From Holacanthus passer (lineage: Eukaryota; Chordata; Actinopteri; Pomacanthidae), in contig JAFREQ010000153.1 in the NCBI GenBank assembly GCA_025331565.1, positions 1 to 64,000 of the forward strand: DNA of 64,000 bases, given 5' to 3'. The position numbers and the translations under genes were made by a program. Every line of letters starts with the position of its first letter. Position 1 is the stretch's first letter. This document shows positions 23,297 to 35,114 of the stretch, one piece after another. The notes beneath the pieces are model-generated. The model saw only the letters and a list, made by a program, of their open reading frames with translations. It had not been told where the DNA came from and did no database searches.

Positions 23297-24250
23297 AAGG
23301 AGGCAGGATGGCAGGATGGAACAGACGAAGAAGAGGAGTGGCAGGTCAGCCCAATAGGAAGGAAGTCCATATTGTACAATTCCACATCTCTCGATTTACG
23401 TCTGTTCACGGTCATTCAGCGCCAGTGCAGGAAGTAGTGTGTCATTTATGAAGCAAGGTGTGTTCGTTTTTGAAATCCAAGTGATGATTAAACACACTGA
23501 CTTGCAGTTTGTGTTGCGTTACAGTGGCAAACATCCAGAGTTAGAGAAAGATCAGGGAGAAAAAGTTTGAAGATGACAGCAGTGAGATTCACCCGTCTCA
23601 AGAATCATCGCAATCAGATCAGCAGCTCTCTGAAATATTGACCGAAGCATGAAAAACTTTTCTTTCTAACTTCTCAATTGTGAAGCCAAAAAGGACGATT
23701 GGTGCAATTTCAAGACATCCAAAGCAAAACAATGACACTAAACGTTCCCTAAAAAGTCTGAGAATCAAGGACATTGTGTGCGATGGATGAAAAGTTAAAT
23801 CAATCCACGGCTCCTTCCATGTTATGCATTTTATATTCCAGACAATGTGGTGCAAGAACAAATCTGCACAGATTCAGCAGCTGTTCCAGGTTCCTGTTGC
23901 ATGAAGCTGTGGCTTATGACACAAAACTATTTATGCTGTTTGGCAACTTCCTTCCAGAAAGCAAAGCTGGTAGATCTCAGTGCTGAGCTGCACAGAGGGA
24001 AGGACAGTCAGCAGTTTATGAACAGTGTAGAGAAACATGATCCTTTTTAGGTCTAGAGGCATTTTAGATGGGTGCATTAAGACTGAAGGGTATTAACATG
24101 TTTGGGGTCGACAGATTCAAAAAAAGGCTCAGCTAAATCAGATCCAGGTAGGCTGTGGTCGAGTATTTGTTTAGCTGTGACTCATAAATCATATTTCCTG
24201 CTTTGAACTTCGAGCCTCTGTCACATGCTGCTGTCTGCCAGAGGAGAGCA
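21600..24250. other. Intergenic region between tmem81 and rab29
   Basis: This is the shared 5' region of two divergent genes. Microsatellites: (AAAT)n at about 22029-22062 and (GT)n at about 23255-23292. The open frames at 23020-23437 run through the GT array and are not supported. No further gene was seen. Confidence 0.45.
24220..24227 (+). promoter_or_regulatory. M-box/E-box-like site upstream of rab29
   Basis: GTCACATG lies 24 bp before the rab29 start codon. TCACATG is the core bound by MITF/TFE-family factors, which control endolysosomal genes. This is a single short match and weak evidence on its own. Confidence 0.25.
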
Positions 24251-24393
24251 ATGACGGAGCACCTGCTGAAAATCCTGGTTGTCGGCGACGGAAATGTGGG
24301 GAAATCCTCGTTTGTGCACCGCTACGTCAACGGACAGTTCAACAAGACGTACAAGATGACGGTGGGAGGTACGGCTGCTTTAGTTTGTCTGTG

Positions 24394-24446
<53 letters not shown>

Positions 24447-26036
24447 CTATTTCATTACTGCTGAAAACTTTCAATTCTCCAGATGTTCATGCTGCCAGAT
24501 GAATGAAAGCTTTACAGTTTTCTGTATCATATATATGGGGCCTATAAAGACCCTTTAAAATACATTTCCAATCCTGTGAAATACTTTGTCAAACAGGCGA
24601 GACCTTTCTAACATTCTTTCAGTTCACTGAAGCTTCAAAACAAACATGTTGCCCTAGTATATACATACAAAGATAATACATGCAATGAATACATAAAAAG
24701 TAGTACTGCATAGTAAATGCAATATTTCATATGAAACAATGGTAACACAGGTTGGAGTTATTCTATATGTTTTATTGCTAAAAAAAATCCCACAGAAAGA
24801 CAAATAAGACGAGACTGTGTTCTTCTCTCAGTACTTTATGGCTTCATGCTCTCTGACCCAAGCCAAGCTTCAGCATGTTGGCAGTGTCATTGTGACAATG
24901 CTGACATTAGTACTTCTCCACAGCGGTGCTTTGAGCTTCGTACACACACACAGAGCCACTAACGCAGCTGTAAACTCTTAATCTTGTTCAAAAAAATGTT
25001 TTAATGTTCTTAACACAGCTGGACTCGGTAGCTTTTAGCAAATGTTGCTTGACTGAGAACTATTTTCAGCCTTATTGTAATTCACACTTAGTGCTTGAGT
25101 GAGTGTTTATAACAGCAGGGCAGCAGCTGCATGAAGGACAGAAAATAAACTAAATGGCCCATGTTCAATGTATGCCAGCTTCAGGTGACTGATCCCAGCA
25201 TGTTTAGCTTTTGATAAACAGTTCTGACTGAAATCTTCTCTAAGAATGAAAGAATTGTGGGGCTAAATTTTTATTTATTTTTTCCTATTTTGTCGTTGCT
25301 TCTGTTTAAGTTCTATGATTTCTCACTAATTGAATGTTCACTTCTTCTATTTCTCTAATATTTATCTCTCCAGTGGATTTCTCTGTGAAGGTGCTACAGT
25401 GGTCGGAGAAAGAAAAAGTCAGGCTGCAGCTGTGGGACATCGCAGGTATAAACCATTTCTCCATAGATGGACACATGATAGGAGGGCTGGGTGTGAACGT
25501 TGTGTCCTCCCTCCAGGCCAGGAGCGCTTCATTTCCATGACCAGGATCTATTATAAAGGCGCGTTGGGCTGTGTCATGATGTTTGACGTCACCAGCTCGT
25601 CCAGCTTCCTCAGCTGTCGCCATTGGAAACAGGACCTGGACAACAAGGCCATGCTGCCTAATGGAGACTCTATCCCCTGCATCCTGCTGGCCAACAAGGT
25701 GATTCAGTGCATTTACTGTAACGAATGAATGATTTATCATGAAGCCCTCCTGGCTCATGTATTAATACATGAACAATGTACTGTTGTTTGATGGATTGAC
25801 ACGTTTTAGGCTCTAAACCTCAGCTTCCCGGCATTTTGAGACATTTTCAGTGGGTCAAGTAGTAGTTTTAGATTCGGTTAATTCATAAAATAATAATAAC
25901 TGAGGTCAAATTTCACAACATTGGACTGTGTGTGTGATTGTATGTGACAATATATCAGTCACATCACAGATGGACAAGCCTGAATGGAAACACACCTGAT
26001 CTTTATTAAACCAGAAACCAACCACAAATGTCCTCC

Positions 26037-26071
<35 letters not shown>

Positions 26072-26260
26072 CTCTTCTCTCTCTCTGTCTCTCTCTCTCT
26101 TGGTCTCTCTCTGTCTTTCTCTGTCTCTTTCTCTCTCTCTCGGTCTCTCTGTTTCTCTCGCTCTCTGTGTCTCTCTCTTTCTCTTTCTCTCTGTCTCTCT
26201 CTCTCCGTCTCTCTGTCTCTTTCTCTCTGTCTCTCTCTCTCTCCGTCTCTCTGTCTCTCT

Positions 26261-26309
<49 letters not shown>

Positions 26310-26442
26310 TCCGTCTCTCTGTCTCTCTTTCTCTGTCTCTCTCTGTCTCTCTTGCTCTCTCTCTCTCTCTGTCTCTCTCTCTGTCTCTCTCTCTCTCTCT
26401 CTCTTTCCTCTCTCTCTCTGTGTGTCTCTCTCTCTCTGTCTG

Positions 26443-26485
<43 letters not shown>

Positions 26486-27909
26486 GCAGTGTGACCTTGC
26501 TCGGCGGGTCGTGTCAACAGACAGCATCGCTAGGTTCAGTAAGGCCAACGGTTTCATTACGTGGATGGAGATTTCAGTCAAAGACAACAAGAACATTGGG
26601 GAGGCAATGAGGTAACAAGAAGAGATCAGAAAAACATCAGCCTTTTAAATGAAGTTTAATTTCATTGTTTACTTGATAAAAATATACATCCAATGCATGA
26701 CATGATTTTTTTACCTGCAGTTTCTCTAACAATTCAGACCTCATCCTATCGCACAGAGCGAGACCAGCCACTGAGGAGAAACCTTGAAAAACTGCATGTA
26801 TACATGATGATGTTGTGTTGGGATGCCATAACATATTCTTTAGGTCACTACCCATAACCCATAGGTCATTTTGGGTTATAAATATCTTCCAAATACTGTT
26901 GTGTTCAGCAATTTTGGCCACCTGGGTCACCATTATATAGCTTAGTTAGTAAGAGAAATATGAGCCTACAGTTTTTATCTGATTTCTTATGTGAAGAGTG
27001 CAACTAGCCGACTGTATTGATGCCCGAGTCTTTTGCAAACTGTAATTCTGACATGTTAATGTAGGTTCACCATGTTCAACAATGAGACGCTGCTCCTCCG
27101 ACATGTGTTTGCTGTGGAGTTTAGTGAGGGCTTCTGCAAACGTCTCTGCTCAACATCTCCACTTTTAGCTGACGCTTCCCATATTTATCAAATTTCCCTT
27201 TTTCAGAAAAGTGACCCCCACCCCCACCCCCTCCTGTTTCTTTCAAGCTTGGGTTAAAGTCTTGACGGGTTACAAATGCCGAGAGATAAAAATGATGTGG
27301 GGGTGGTAGCCTTCGTTTGCACTTACAGACAACTGTAAAAGTTACCATACAGTGATACAGAGTGTTTCTGAAAGAACCCACATGAGTGACGCTTAAGATG
27401 TTGGAGGTCGTCAAAGGCATCAAGATAGGCAGGAAATCAGGATTTCAATTTATGGGGACGTTTTAGTTTCATCTCGAGTCACTTTCAATGTGTGGGCCAG
27501 CAGCATGGAAACAAGAAGACAAGTGGTGATGGAAACAAACTGCTGTTTCCACTGTGTGTGAGTCAGAAAATACTGTCAGAGCACAGCTTGACATGTTTGG
27601 GAAAGTTGTCTGTAGATTTCTACATCCCTGTATCCTGAATGCAGCTGAGACTAAGGTCTGTAATTTAAGATGTGGGATAAATATGAAATCTATTTTAATT
27701 CATAAAATGAACTAAAGTCACCACACCTGTTGTGTTTCAGGAGGTTGGTGCAGAAGATTTTGTCCACCGTCCAACCTGGACCTCAAGACAACATTAATCC
27801 TCAGCTGGACTTACGACAGCAGAGGAGGAAGCTGCTGCTGAAGCACTGCCTTCATCATTCACAGGGACACAACCAGGACCTGCTCATTAGTAGCTTGAGT
27901 TGCCACTGA
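24251..27909 (+). CDS. rab29: Rab29 (Rab7L1) small GTPase
   Basis: Five exons: 24251-24368, 25374-25445, 25517-25698, 26490-26611 and 27741-27909, giving 220 residues with all phases matching. GTPase motifs: P-loop GDGNVGKS (12-19), KVLQWS and WDIAGQE (60-66), LLANKCDL (N123-D126) and SVKD. The combination VDFSVKVLQW, RLQLWDIAGQERF, MTRIYY and LPNG places it in the Rab32/38/29 group, closest to Rab29, which works at the trans-Golgi and lysosomes and recruits LRRK2 in mammals. Oddities: the protein ends SLSCH rather than in a double cysteine; the residue matching human Thr71 is Ile69; the intron before exon 3 is only 71 bp; and exon 4 is preceded by a giant CT tract. The tail (residues about 170-220) is longer and more basic than in human Rab29. 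Confidence 0.9.
24392..24445. repeat. (GT)n microsatellite in rab29 intron 1
   Basis: A nearly uninterrupted GT array of about 50 bp begins some 25 bp after the exon 1 donor. Confidence 0.9.
26030..26486. repeat. rab29: About 450-bp CT-rich (polypyrimidine) tract in rab29 intron 3
   Basis: Almost pure CT repeats with scattered G (words such as ctctgt and ctccgt) run directly into the exon 4 acceptor tctctgcag at 26481-26489. The long open frames on both strands (SLSLSL / RERERE) are products of the repeat and not genes. Confidence 0.95.
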
Positions 27910-28490
27910 GCAAGGCACAACAGCCTCAAGTACTTACTGCCAATAGGAGAGGACAGAAGAGGCACTAGGAGGCTCCTGGAAGGAGGTGTATCATTACCGG
28001 TACACTTCTAATCTTCCCCAGAAAACAAAAAGTGATTGGCAACAGCTCTGCAATCAGTGATTCCTGCACAACCAATCTGCCACCAACATGAAGACCGGTT
28101 GCATGTGTGGGTGGATCTATGAACATTGAAGTAACACACAGCATCTCACAAGTGTTTCAATGTACAAGCAGAAAGTAGTTAAGGTGGATGATACTCATGG
28201 GAAAACATCACCCCCAGTTTCACCATCACAAAGCCTAAATCAGGGTTTCTCAATTTTTTTCTATCCCTTTAACCCCAGTTTCACGACCCAACAATCTAAT
28301 AATCACAGTAATTAGAAAATGTAAATTTGTTGCTGTGCATGTATGAGTATGGCAAACTGAAAATCTCCCATAACTCTAACTGCAGACCAGCTGCCCCACA
28401 TCAGGTCCCAGCTCCAAGGTTGAGGAAATCAAAGACCAGCCATTCCTCCAAATCTGGTTTGCCTGCTATTCTTTCATCTTTGTACACAAT
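27910..28490. other. rab29 3' flank
   Basis: Presumed 3' UTR and intergenic DNA. No clear AATAAA is close to the stop codon. A hAT-like terminal word (cagggtttctcaa) followed by cacgacccaac at 28241-28295 suggests another transposon relic. Confidence 0.35.
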
Positions 28491-28491
28491 T

Positions 28492-28620
28492 AAGATAAGA
28501 TATGAAAAGATAAACCTTCATTCGTGCCAGTGTGGAAATTCATAAATTAAAACAGCAAAGGGGATAGAAGCAGTTAAATAGTACAAAAGCAGTTTAAACA
28601 GGCTAAAAAGATGATATTAA
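28492..28620 (-). mobile_element. LINE 3' tail fragment
   Basis: agataaaccttcattcgtgccagtgtggaaattcataaatt is a diverged copy of the teleost LINE tail whose cleaner version lies at 35050-35105 (tcctttatttgtcccacagtggggaaattcacaaatt). Confidence 0.55.
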
Positions 28621-28762
28621 CATTAACATTATTTAAACATTTTAAAAACTTATTTGAGTAAGTGTCGTTTAGGTCAGTGTAATTTTAGATTCACAGCAGC
28701 AGGAACAGTTTGAAAAAGAATGTAAATAATATTATAAAGAGTACGATCTAGTGTTACTCTAA

Positions 28763-29519
28763 GTGTCAAACTCAAGGTCCACAGGCCAAATCCGGCCCGC
28801 CATCATATAATTCATTGTTGGCATCAAGGAGCTGCCACTGTAAATGTCCTCCGTCTTCTCTCTCCTCCTGTCTCTGTCCGCACCGCTCTTCCTGGACGCC
28901 TGCTGCCACGCTCACACAAAACAAGCGCTCCCTCCTCCCTCTCCTGCGTCTCCTCGTCATTTCATCAGAGCAGGCCGCGATGAAAACATTGACAGAGGCG
29001 GCATTGTACTGCGTCACACCACCAAACTTTCATAACACTTTCATAAGTGTAGAAGAAGTTTGGAGTTTTTTAGGAAAGATGAGAAACACTGCTGCAAATC
29101 ATTTCTGTAAAACGTGTCTGACAGCAGAGTCCAGAGCCACGAGTCTGACCCACAGAGACGTCATGTCACTGTGAGAGCAGGTAACATGGAGCATCACTGT
29201 TCCTCCACACCAACCACAACCACAACACTCTTCAAATGGAAGAGCAGCACATCATCTTACTGCAACAATACTCATATTTTAAACAGAGACACCACTTTCT
29301 TTCATTTTTCAATACAGAATTGTTGCACGATCGGATGTCTACTTGCAAGATTTTTGCTATTAGAGCTTATTATAATTGTTATAAAATCAATATTAATGAA
29401 ATGCAGAGGCAATTATGTGATATAGATACAAGTGTATTGTCTTACATTTACAACCGGCCCTTTGAGGGCAAACCTAACGCTGACGTGGCCCAAGATGAAA
29501 TTGAGTTTGACACCCCTGA
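28763..29519. mobile_element. Non-autonomous hAT-type element with inverted ends
   Basis: The left end reads gtgtcaaactcaaggtcc...aaatccggcccgcc and the right end ...aaattgagtttgacacccctg, which is the inverted complement (caggggtgtcaaactca). Both match the terminal repeat of a common vertebrate hAT group. No transposase frame is preserved. Similar flanks (gatctagtg on the left, gatctatgtg on the right) may be a decayed target duplication. Confidence 0.65.
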
Positions 29520-29524
29520 TCTAT

Positions 29525-32505
29525 GTGAAAGCTTCTGTTGTGATTTTTAAATAAAATTGACCTGGATGAGCTGGATGGTTAGCAGGTGCAGTGATCTACG
29601 GCTGAACAGACAAATACAAGGGCATCACCAACAGAAACCCAAGCATCAATATACGATCCAACAGAAGACAAAATGTCCCTCATACTGTTTGACTGAGTAA
29701 CTTAAATCAGTAACGCTTTCATTTTGGGTGACAGAGAGAGGCAGACAATGAGGACAAGGAGGGATGAGAGGCATGAAAAGAAACAGAAGGAGCAGAGGGA
29801 AGGTGTGTGTACCGTTATAAAAGGGAAGGCCTCTTGGTGTGAGAACGAGGTGTGGAGCGTGCTCAGTGCAGCCGCCAAGCCACCTCTGAGTCATACAGAC
29901 ACATGGTGTCCTCGTGTTGATGAGGGGCATGTGTGTGTCCATATACAGTGTGTGCCAGTGGGACAAATGGTGTGTCGGCGCTGTTGTGTTTCTGTGTATT
30001 TCTGTGTGCACATGGATGTGCATGTGCAGACGTCACAAGCTCACACATATCCTGTCAACTTTCTGCTTTTGATTTGCCAACATGAGCCTTTGGCAGCAGA
30101 GCCTTGTGGGTAAATTCACACTGCCTTTAAGTCAAACACAGTCTTTTCTAGAAAATTCTAGAAAATCATTTTAGGTTTTCTTTTAATGACAAACTCCCAA
30201 CTAAATTAAATAATAGGAGTATATCTGAAAACTATCAATTCTAATTATTTCACCTTGTTCATGAGAAGTCTTTGTCATGACAGATGGCTCTAAATATTGC
30301 GATAACCACAAGCAACAGCCAACATTGCTGTGGGTAAAGAAGTAAGTCGGAAAAGCAAATCAGAGCTGTAGCAAATCCAGCACTTTGTTATTTCAATTGG
30401 GAATAAAACTCAAACTGACCTAGAATCCAAAAGTGAACATATTTAAACAGATGAATGAAAAGGAATCGGCTACTCATCTTGTGTACTGTTGACTCCAGCA
30501 GCGGGCCTCATGCAAGAAGTGCTCTTATCAACAGATTTGTTCTTAAATGAGTCAAATAGTACGAATAGCCTGCTGTAGTATTCATCTAATTGAAGTTTAC
30601 AGGGTAAGAATTAAGGATGTGGCTCAATTAACTTTTATTTATTCAGGGATGTTTCACTGAGAGACAACCTGACCATACATACAACTTGAGCAAAAAGGTT
30701 TCTTGAAGCTGTTTGACTCCAGTGAAATAAGAGGGGAAATGTGAAAAACTGGTGGAATAACAGGAGGAACTGAAGATCCTTAAGACTTGAATCTTGAATC
30801 ACTTCACTTGAATCAGTGTGTCCTAAAATATAAAATTTGTCCAGCGTGTGGCGCTCTTTGCTCTTTGAAATCTAAAGAACCACTTGAAGTAGAATAGTGT
30901 AAAGTTGTACACTTGTTGTTGGATTATAAGATATTTTGTGTTTAAAGGTATGTTGACCCGATGTTAGAGGAAAGGTCAGGGGGCGATCAAGCACATTCAG
31001 ATTTATCCTGAGGGGAAGATGAACACCCACAGGGAGCTGCATGACCGGGGAGTCGTGGTCAAGCCTTAAACTGGAGAAAAATGCTTGACAAATGGATGGA
31101 CAGACAGATAGAGACATCCCACAACAAGGTCAACCCCAGTGACACACACACACAACCAAAATTGAGTGTAATTTGCAGCCTACGTGTGTGTGTGTGTGTT
31201 TGAGGAAATTCAATTTGAGCTGTTTGGTGTGTGTGTTTGCACTTCCGTGTGGGTTTTTCTCTCTCTGGATGTGCAGGCTTCTATTCTTATCAGCGTGTTG
31301 GAGGCAGGCAGGAGCTCTGGGCTGTTACTCAGCCGTGCACACATGCTACAGTTCTGGAGAACCCTCAACAAAATGACCGGATGTCAGATAGATGGACCCG
31401 ACAATGCGGCCATTTGTCACGATGTCGTAGTCGCTACACAATAAGCATGTCATTGTGTCTCATTCATCATTTTTATTTCTATTCATATAATTTGACGCCT
31501 CATGGTGGGGCACAGGGGCACTTCATCAGCTGTGAACAGACACATTTGCTGTTGTGCAGAGATTGTCGTGGAGCTTTTCAAACCTGGAACCTTCCCCGCT
31601 CATGTGGGCTGATCTTAAATTTCATACTGCAACAAGTTGTGATTATTCATGATGCTGCCACGTAATGCTTGGCCTCTTTGATACCGATTAATTAACACTG
31701 AAAATCTTTCCAAATTCTATCTTCAGTTAGTTTTTTTTCTCTCTATCACAAACAACAAAATTCACCATCCTCAAAAATATTAGAGATGGCTGTAACTTGT
31801 GGTTTGTAGGGTTGGTGGTTCAGTGAAATGCAGGAGCACCAACCCCAGTGCACGAACATCTCCATACAACATAGTCGCATAAACTATATTGATAAATGGT
31901 ACAACAGGAAAGTTTGCTTTGGTTTTCTACCAGTTGATTGAGGTATCCTGTCTGCAAGACTCTGGCAGTCAGAGTTGGACTTTTTAGTAACTGTTTGCAA
32001 ATCTCTCTCCCTCTTATGTTCCAGAGTTACTACAGCTCAATATCACCTGTACTCAGTCACCTGAGCACAACCAATCAGCCTCTAGACTTTGCAATTAAGT
32101 CCAGTTGGATGGGGGAAAAAAATGAATGATTTCTGGCAGCTGAAGCTTTCAAAGTTGGGGCAGTTCTCCCTTGTTTCCATTTGGGGCCGCCAGTTAACAA
32201 ATTTGCTTAATGCTGCTTGTGATACCTCCTGAATATTTAAACTGAACTGGAAAATTTCATATAGAAATTTGTGGAGTCAGCGCCGTATAACTGAGATCTA
32301 CACACCACGAATTCCAAAAATAAGTGTAGAGTTTGTAATAATGAGTAGGAACGAAGCTGGTCAAAAGATGTCACTTGTCAATAGTTGTCAAATTGGTGAC
32401 AATTTCTGCTTTGTTTGCTTTATGAACAGTTAATAGAGCTGATGATAGTATTTGTGGCACTCATTACTGAAAATACACTCTTGGCTGAAAAACTACAAGT
32501 CATAT
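29525..32505. other. Gene-free stretch
   Basis: No supported exons. The purine-rich segment 29720-29800 and short (GT) patches near 31184-31199 explain most of the open frames. The overlapping frames at 31173-31665 are low-complexity and lack splice sites. Confidence 0.4.
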
Positions 32506-32508
32506 CTG

Positions 32509-32880
32509 TTACGGCTAGACAGCGAACCCAGGGTGCAGACACAAAAACACAAACCCAAAATCAAGATCAATGCAGGTTTATTTACACATAAACATAAGAG
32601 AGAAGAGAAGGAAAAAACAAAAGAGACAACCACAAGGGTGGAACAAAACTGAGAATTACTGGTAAAGCCAGTGTGTAATACAACAAAAAGAGAGCATCTA
32701 ACAAATAGAGCTTCAACACCTAGCTGCCAGGCTTCAGGGGCTGGTCTGGACAATCAGAGCACAGCAAATGTTCAGAGGCTGGAGGCTGAAGCTGGGAGTC
32801 AGGACAGAGAGAGAGAGAGAGAAACAGAACAGGGCTGTCCACTAGCTCCAGGCAGGGGCAGGAGCAGCGGTCCTGACAAT
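32509..32880 (-). mobile_element. Retroelement tail, copy 3
   Basis: Begins gttacggctagacagcgaacccagggtgcagacacaaaaac, then gcaggtttatttacac (AATAAA on the minus strand), a purine-rich body, and the ending ggtcctgacaatat. It has the same layout and orientation as the copies at 6541 and 7069. Confidence 0.5.
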
Positions 32881-33004
32881 ATCAGAACTCTTTTTCCACT
32901 GTGAGCGACACATGTCTTTGCTGAAGACACTGATAAAATGTTTACGCAGTCCTAAAAATGTAGGAGCTGTCACTGTTTAAAAACTCCTATCATCACTGTA
33001 GCTG

Positions 33005-33300
33005 AACTTCTGAACACACACACAGTCTGTACTTATGTCACTTTTGGGGAATTTACATAGACTTCACATTCATTTCCTGGAGACTAACCTGAAGGACTAC
33101 CTGACCTTAACCTAACCCTAACCCTTAACCTAACAATAACCTTAACTGTTGACCTAAAAATCACAGTTTTCCAAATTGAGGACACCACTTTTTGTCCCCA
33201 ATTGCACTGCTGTCCCGAATCAACTGGTCTTGAGTCTAGTGTATATCCCCAATTTGGACATAAGCGAACCCACACACACACACACACACACACACATCGA
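33005..33300. repeat. Interspersed repeat with (CCTAAC)-like core and CA array
   Basis: Contains ccttaacctaaccctaacccttaacctaac at about 33107-33136, then caaattgaggac, cccaatttggac and a CA array at about 33271-33296; a second CA patch is at 33354-33370. This is a known type of fish repeat with telomere-like words and is not a true telomere tract. Confidence 0.55.
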
Positions 33301-33374
33301 GGTCCAGGCCAAGTCTCCAATTTCCTCAAATCCTATAAACACCCCTGGAGCAGACACACACACACACACAGGCC

Positions 33375-34639
33375 TGATCCCAATCCTCTCCCTTGGTTCT
33401 GCCCCTGATTAATCTGTCTTGTTCTGTCCTGCAAATTCAGATTTCATCATTGATTAGACCTATGATAGTTGATAATGGTAGCAAGCAACAGACTTTAATC
33501 TAAACTGTGTAGTCCTGGTACTATTATGTTGATATACCGGTGATGTAACAAGTGGCGTCCTATTTCCTCGGTAAAGATTTTAAGCCCTACTTCTTGTCGC
33601 TTTGTTCTGAAGGGCCACTGCCCAGAAGAACTGAGTGCGAAGGACAGGAGCTCAGATAGTTCATTTAATCAAAAACAGCCTCTTAAACTCCCGCTCCTGT
33701 TCCAACATCGTAAGTCCAGTGGCCATAATGAACATATCATCAGAACCCAAAGAGTCTGTTGAACACATTTATGTATTTTATGTTTGTGGTGTTAAAAATA
33801 CAGCAAGTTAGAAATTTAAAGGGAGAAAGAAAAAGGGATAGTTTTTCTGTATCCAGTTATCGTGGGAGTCTCTGCAGCTTGTGTGGTAATCCTTACACTT
33901 CACATTGTAGTGAGTCCATAAGTAAATGTGAGGAAGTTTTCCGACATTTAGATGTTAAATCATGCATGTAGTGTGAAAATTGTGGGAGATCGAGGTCTTC
34001 CTCGCAATATACACACTCATTGTAAAATCTTGCTTTGCACAGCCGTCAGACTCATGAACCCTGAAAAAATAACATTTAAAAGAAACGTCTGTGAAGCTTA
34101 AGGAACAATCTGAAGATAAAGAAGGACAGATGAAAAGCATGGCTGCATTTTATCACAAAACAAACACTGTCTTCTTTTCAATTTCATTATCAAACCAAAA
34201 AATCTAACTTTGTATCTGGGTTCATCAACATTATTTCTCTACATTGATCATTTATTTAGAGCTTTGTTTCTTCGCCCGGTCAACAGAATGGATGATGACA
34301 ATGCTGTCTGGCATCAGCGTGTCTCTATTCCCGGCCTCAGTGCTTACCAGCCATGACGCTCGGAAGAAACAGCGTAGGAGGCCTCCCACTGGCTTACGTG
34401 GGCTGACTGACTGAGAGGTCTCTCTCTTATCAGAGCTGTTTGCTCTGAACAAGAAAGCCAAAGATAGAAGGGACTATTTCTCCTGTGTCGTGACCATTGA
34501 CACTGCTCGAGTCCACCGGAACATGACATGCTCCAAAATCAACCATCTGTTTATTTCTCTTTTTTAGCACGATTTTCACGTGTTGGCTTTATTATACTGA
34601 GCATGTTTTATGTACAGTATATATGTATGGACAACATGA
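33375..34639. other. Gene-free stretch
   Basis: No supported gene, RNA or repeat boundary was recognised. Confidence 0.35.
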
Positions 34640-34647
34640 GCTGCATC

Positions 34648-34969
34648 CAATAGTGGAAAGTAACTAAGTAGATTTACTCTAGAACTGTAGTTAAGTCAAA
34701 TTTAAGCTTAGAAATACAATACATTGTTGAAGATGAACCAGTGGTCCCAAACAATTTCGCTTGTGACCCCATAAAAACATAGATATTTTCTATCCAAACT
34801 TCTCAAATGGTTTGATTTACAAAACTGTTTTAGGCCCAAAGAGCTAAAAAAAATTATCCATCATTTCACATTCAAGTATATTTTGCTGATAATACTTTTA
34901 CTTAAAGAGTATTTTTACATTAGTGTTTGGTACTTGAGGTAAAGGATGGGAGTACTTCTTCCACTACTG
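34648..34969. mobile_element. hAT-type miniature element with 8-bp target duplication
   Basis: The ends are caatagtggaaagtaactaagta and gagtacttcttccactactg (inverted: cagtagtggaagaagtactc). The 8-bp GCTGCATC occurs directly before it (34640-34647) and directly after it (34970-34977), a perfect hAT-style target duplication. The middle (about 34738-34860) holds a different sequence starting ccagtggtcccaaac, which suggests a second element inserted inside. Confidence 0.85.
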
Positions 34970-35044
34970 GCTGCATCATACAGACAAATGCTAAGTGAAT
35001 AAAAACAAATGTTCTGGCTCTGGTTCTAATTGGTTTGATTGATT

Positions 35045-35110
35045 GGTTGATAAGATAAGGTATTCCTTTATTTGTCCCACAGTGGGGAAATTCACAAATT
35101 GATAGTGTTG
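35045..35110 (-). mobile_element. LINE 3' tail fragment
   Basis: gataagataaggtattcctttatttgtcccacagtggggaaattcaca is a widespread teleost LINE terminal segment, here without coding sequence. Confidence 0.6.
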
Positions 35111-35114
35111 CATT

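Noticed and set aside
26030..26610. About 200-residue open frames on both strands (SLSLSL and RERERE)
   Set aside because: They are translations of the CT microsatellite; the real content is an intron tract plus rab29 exon 4.
33107..33136. Telomere-like cctaaccctaaccc words
   Set aside because: Short, irregular and embedded in a common interspersed repeat, so not an interstitial telomere in any strong sense.
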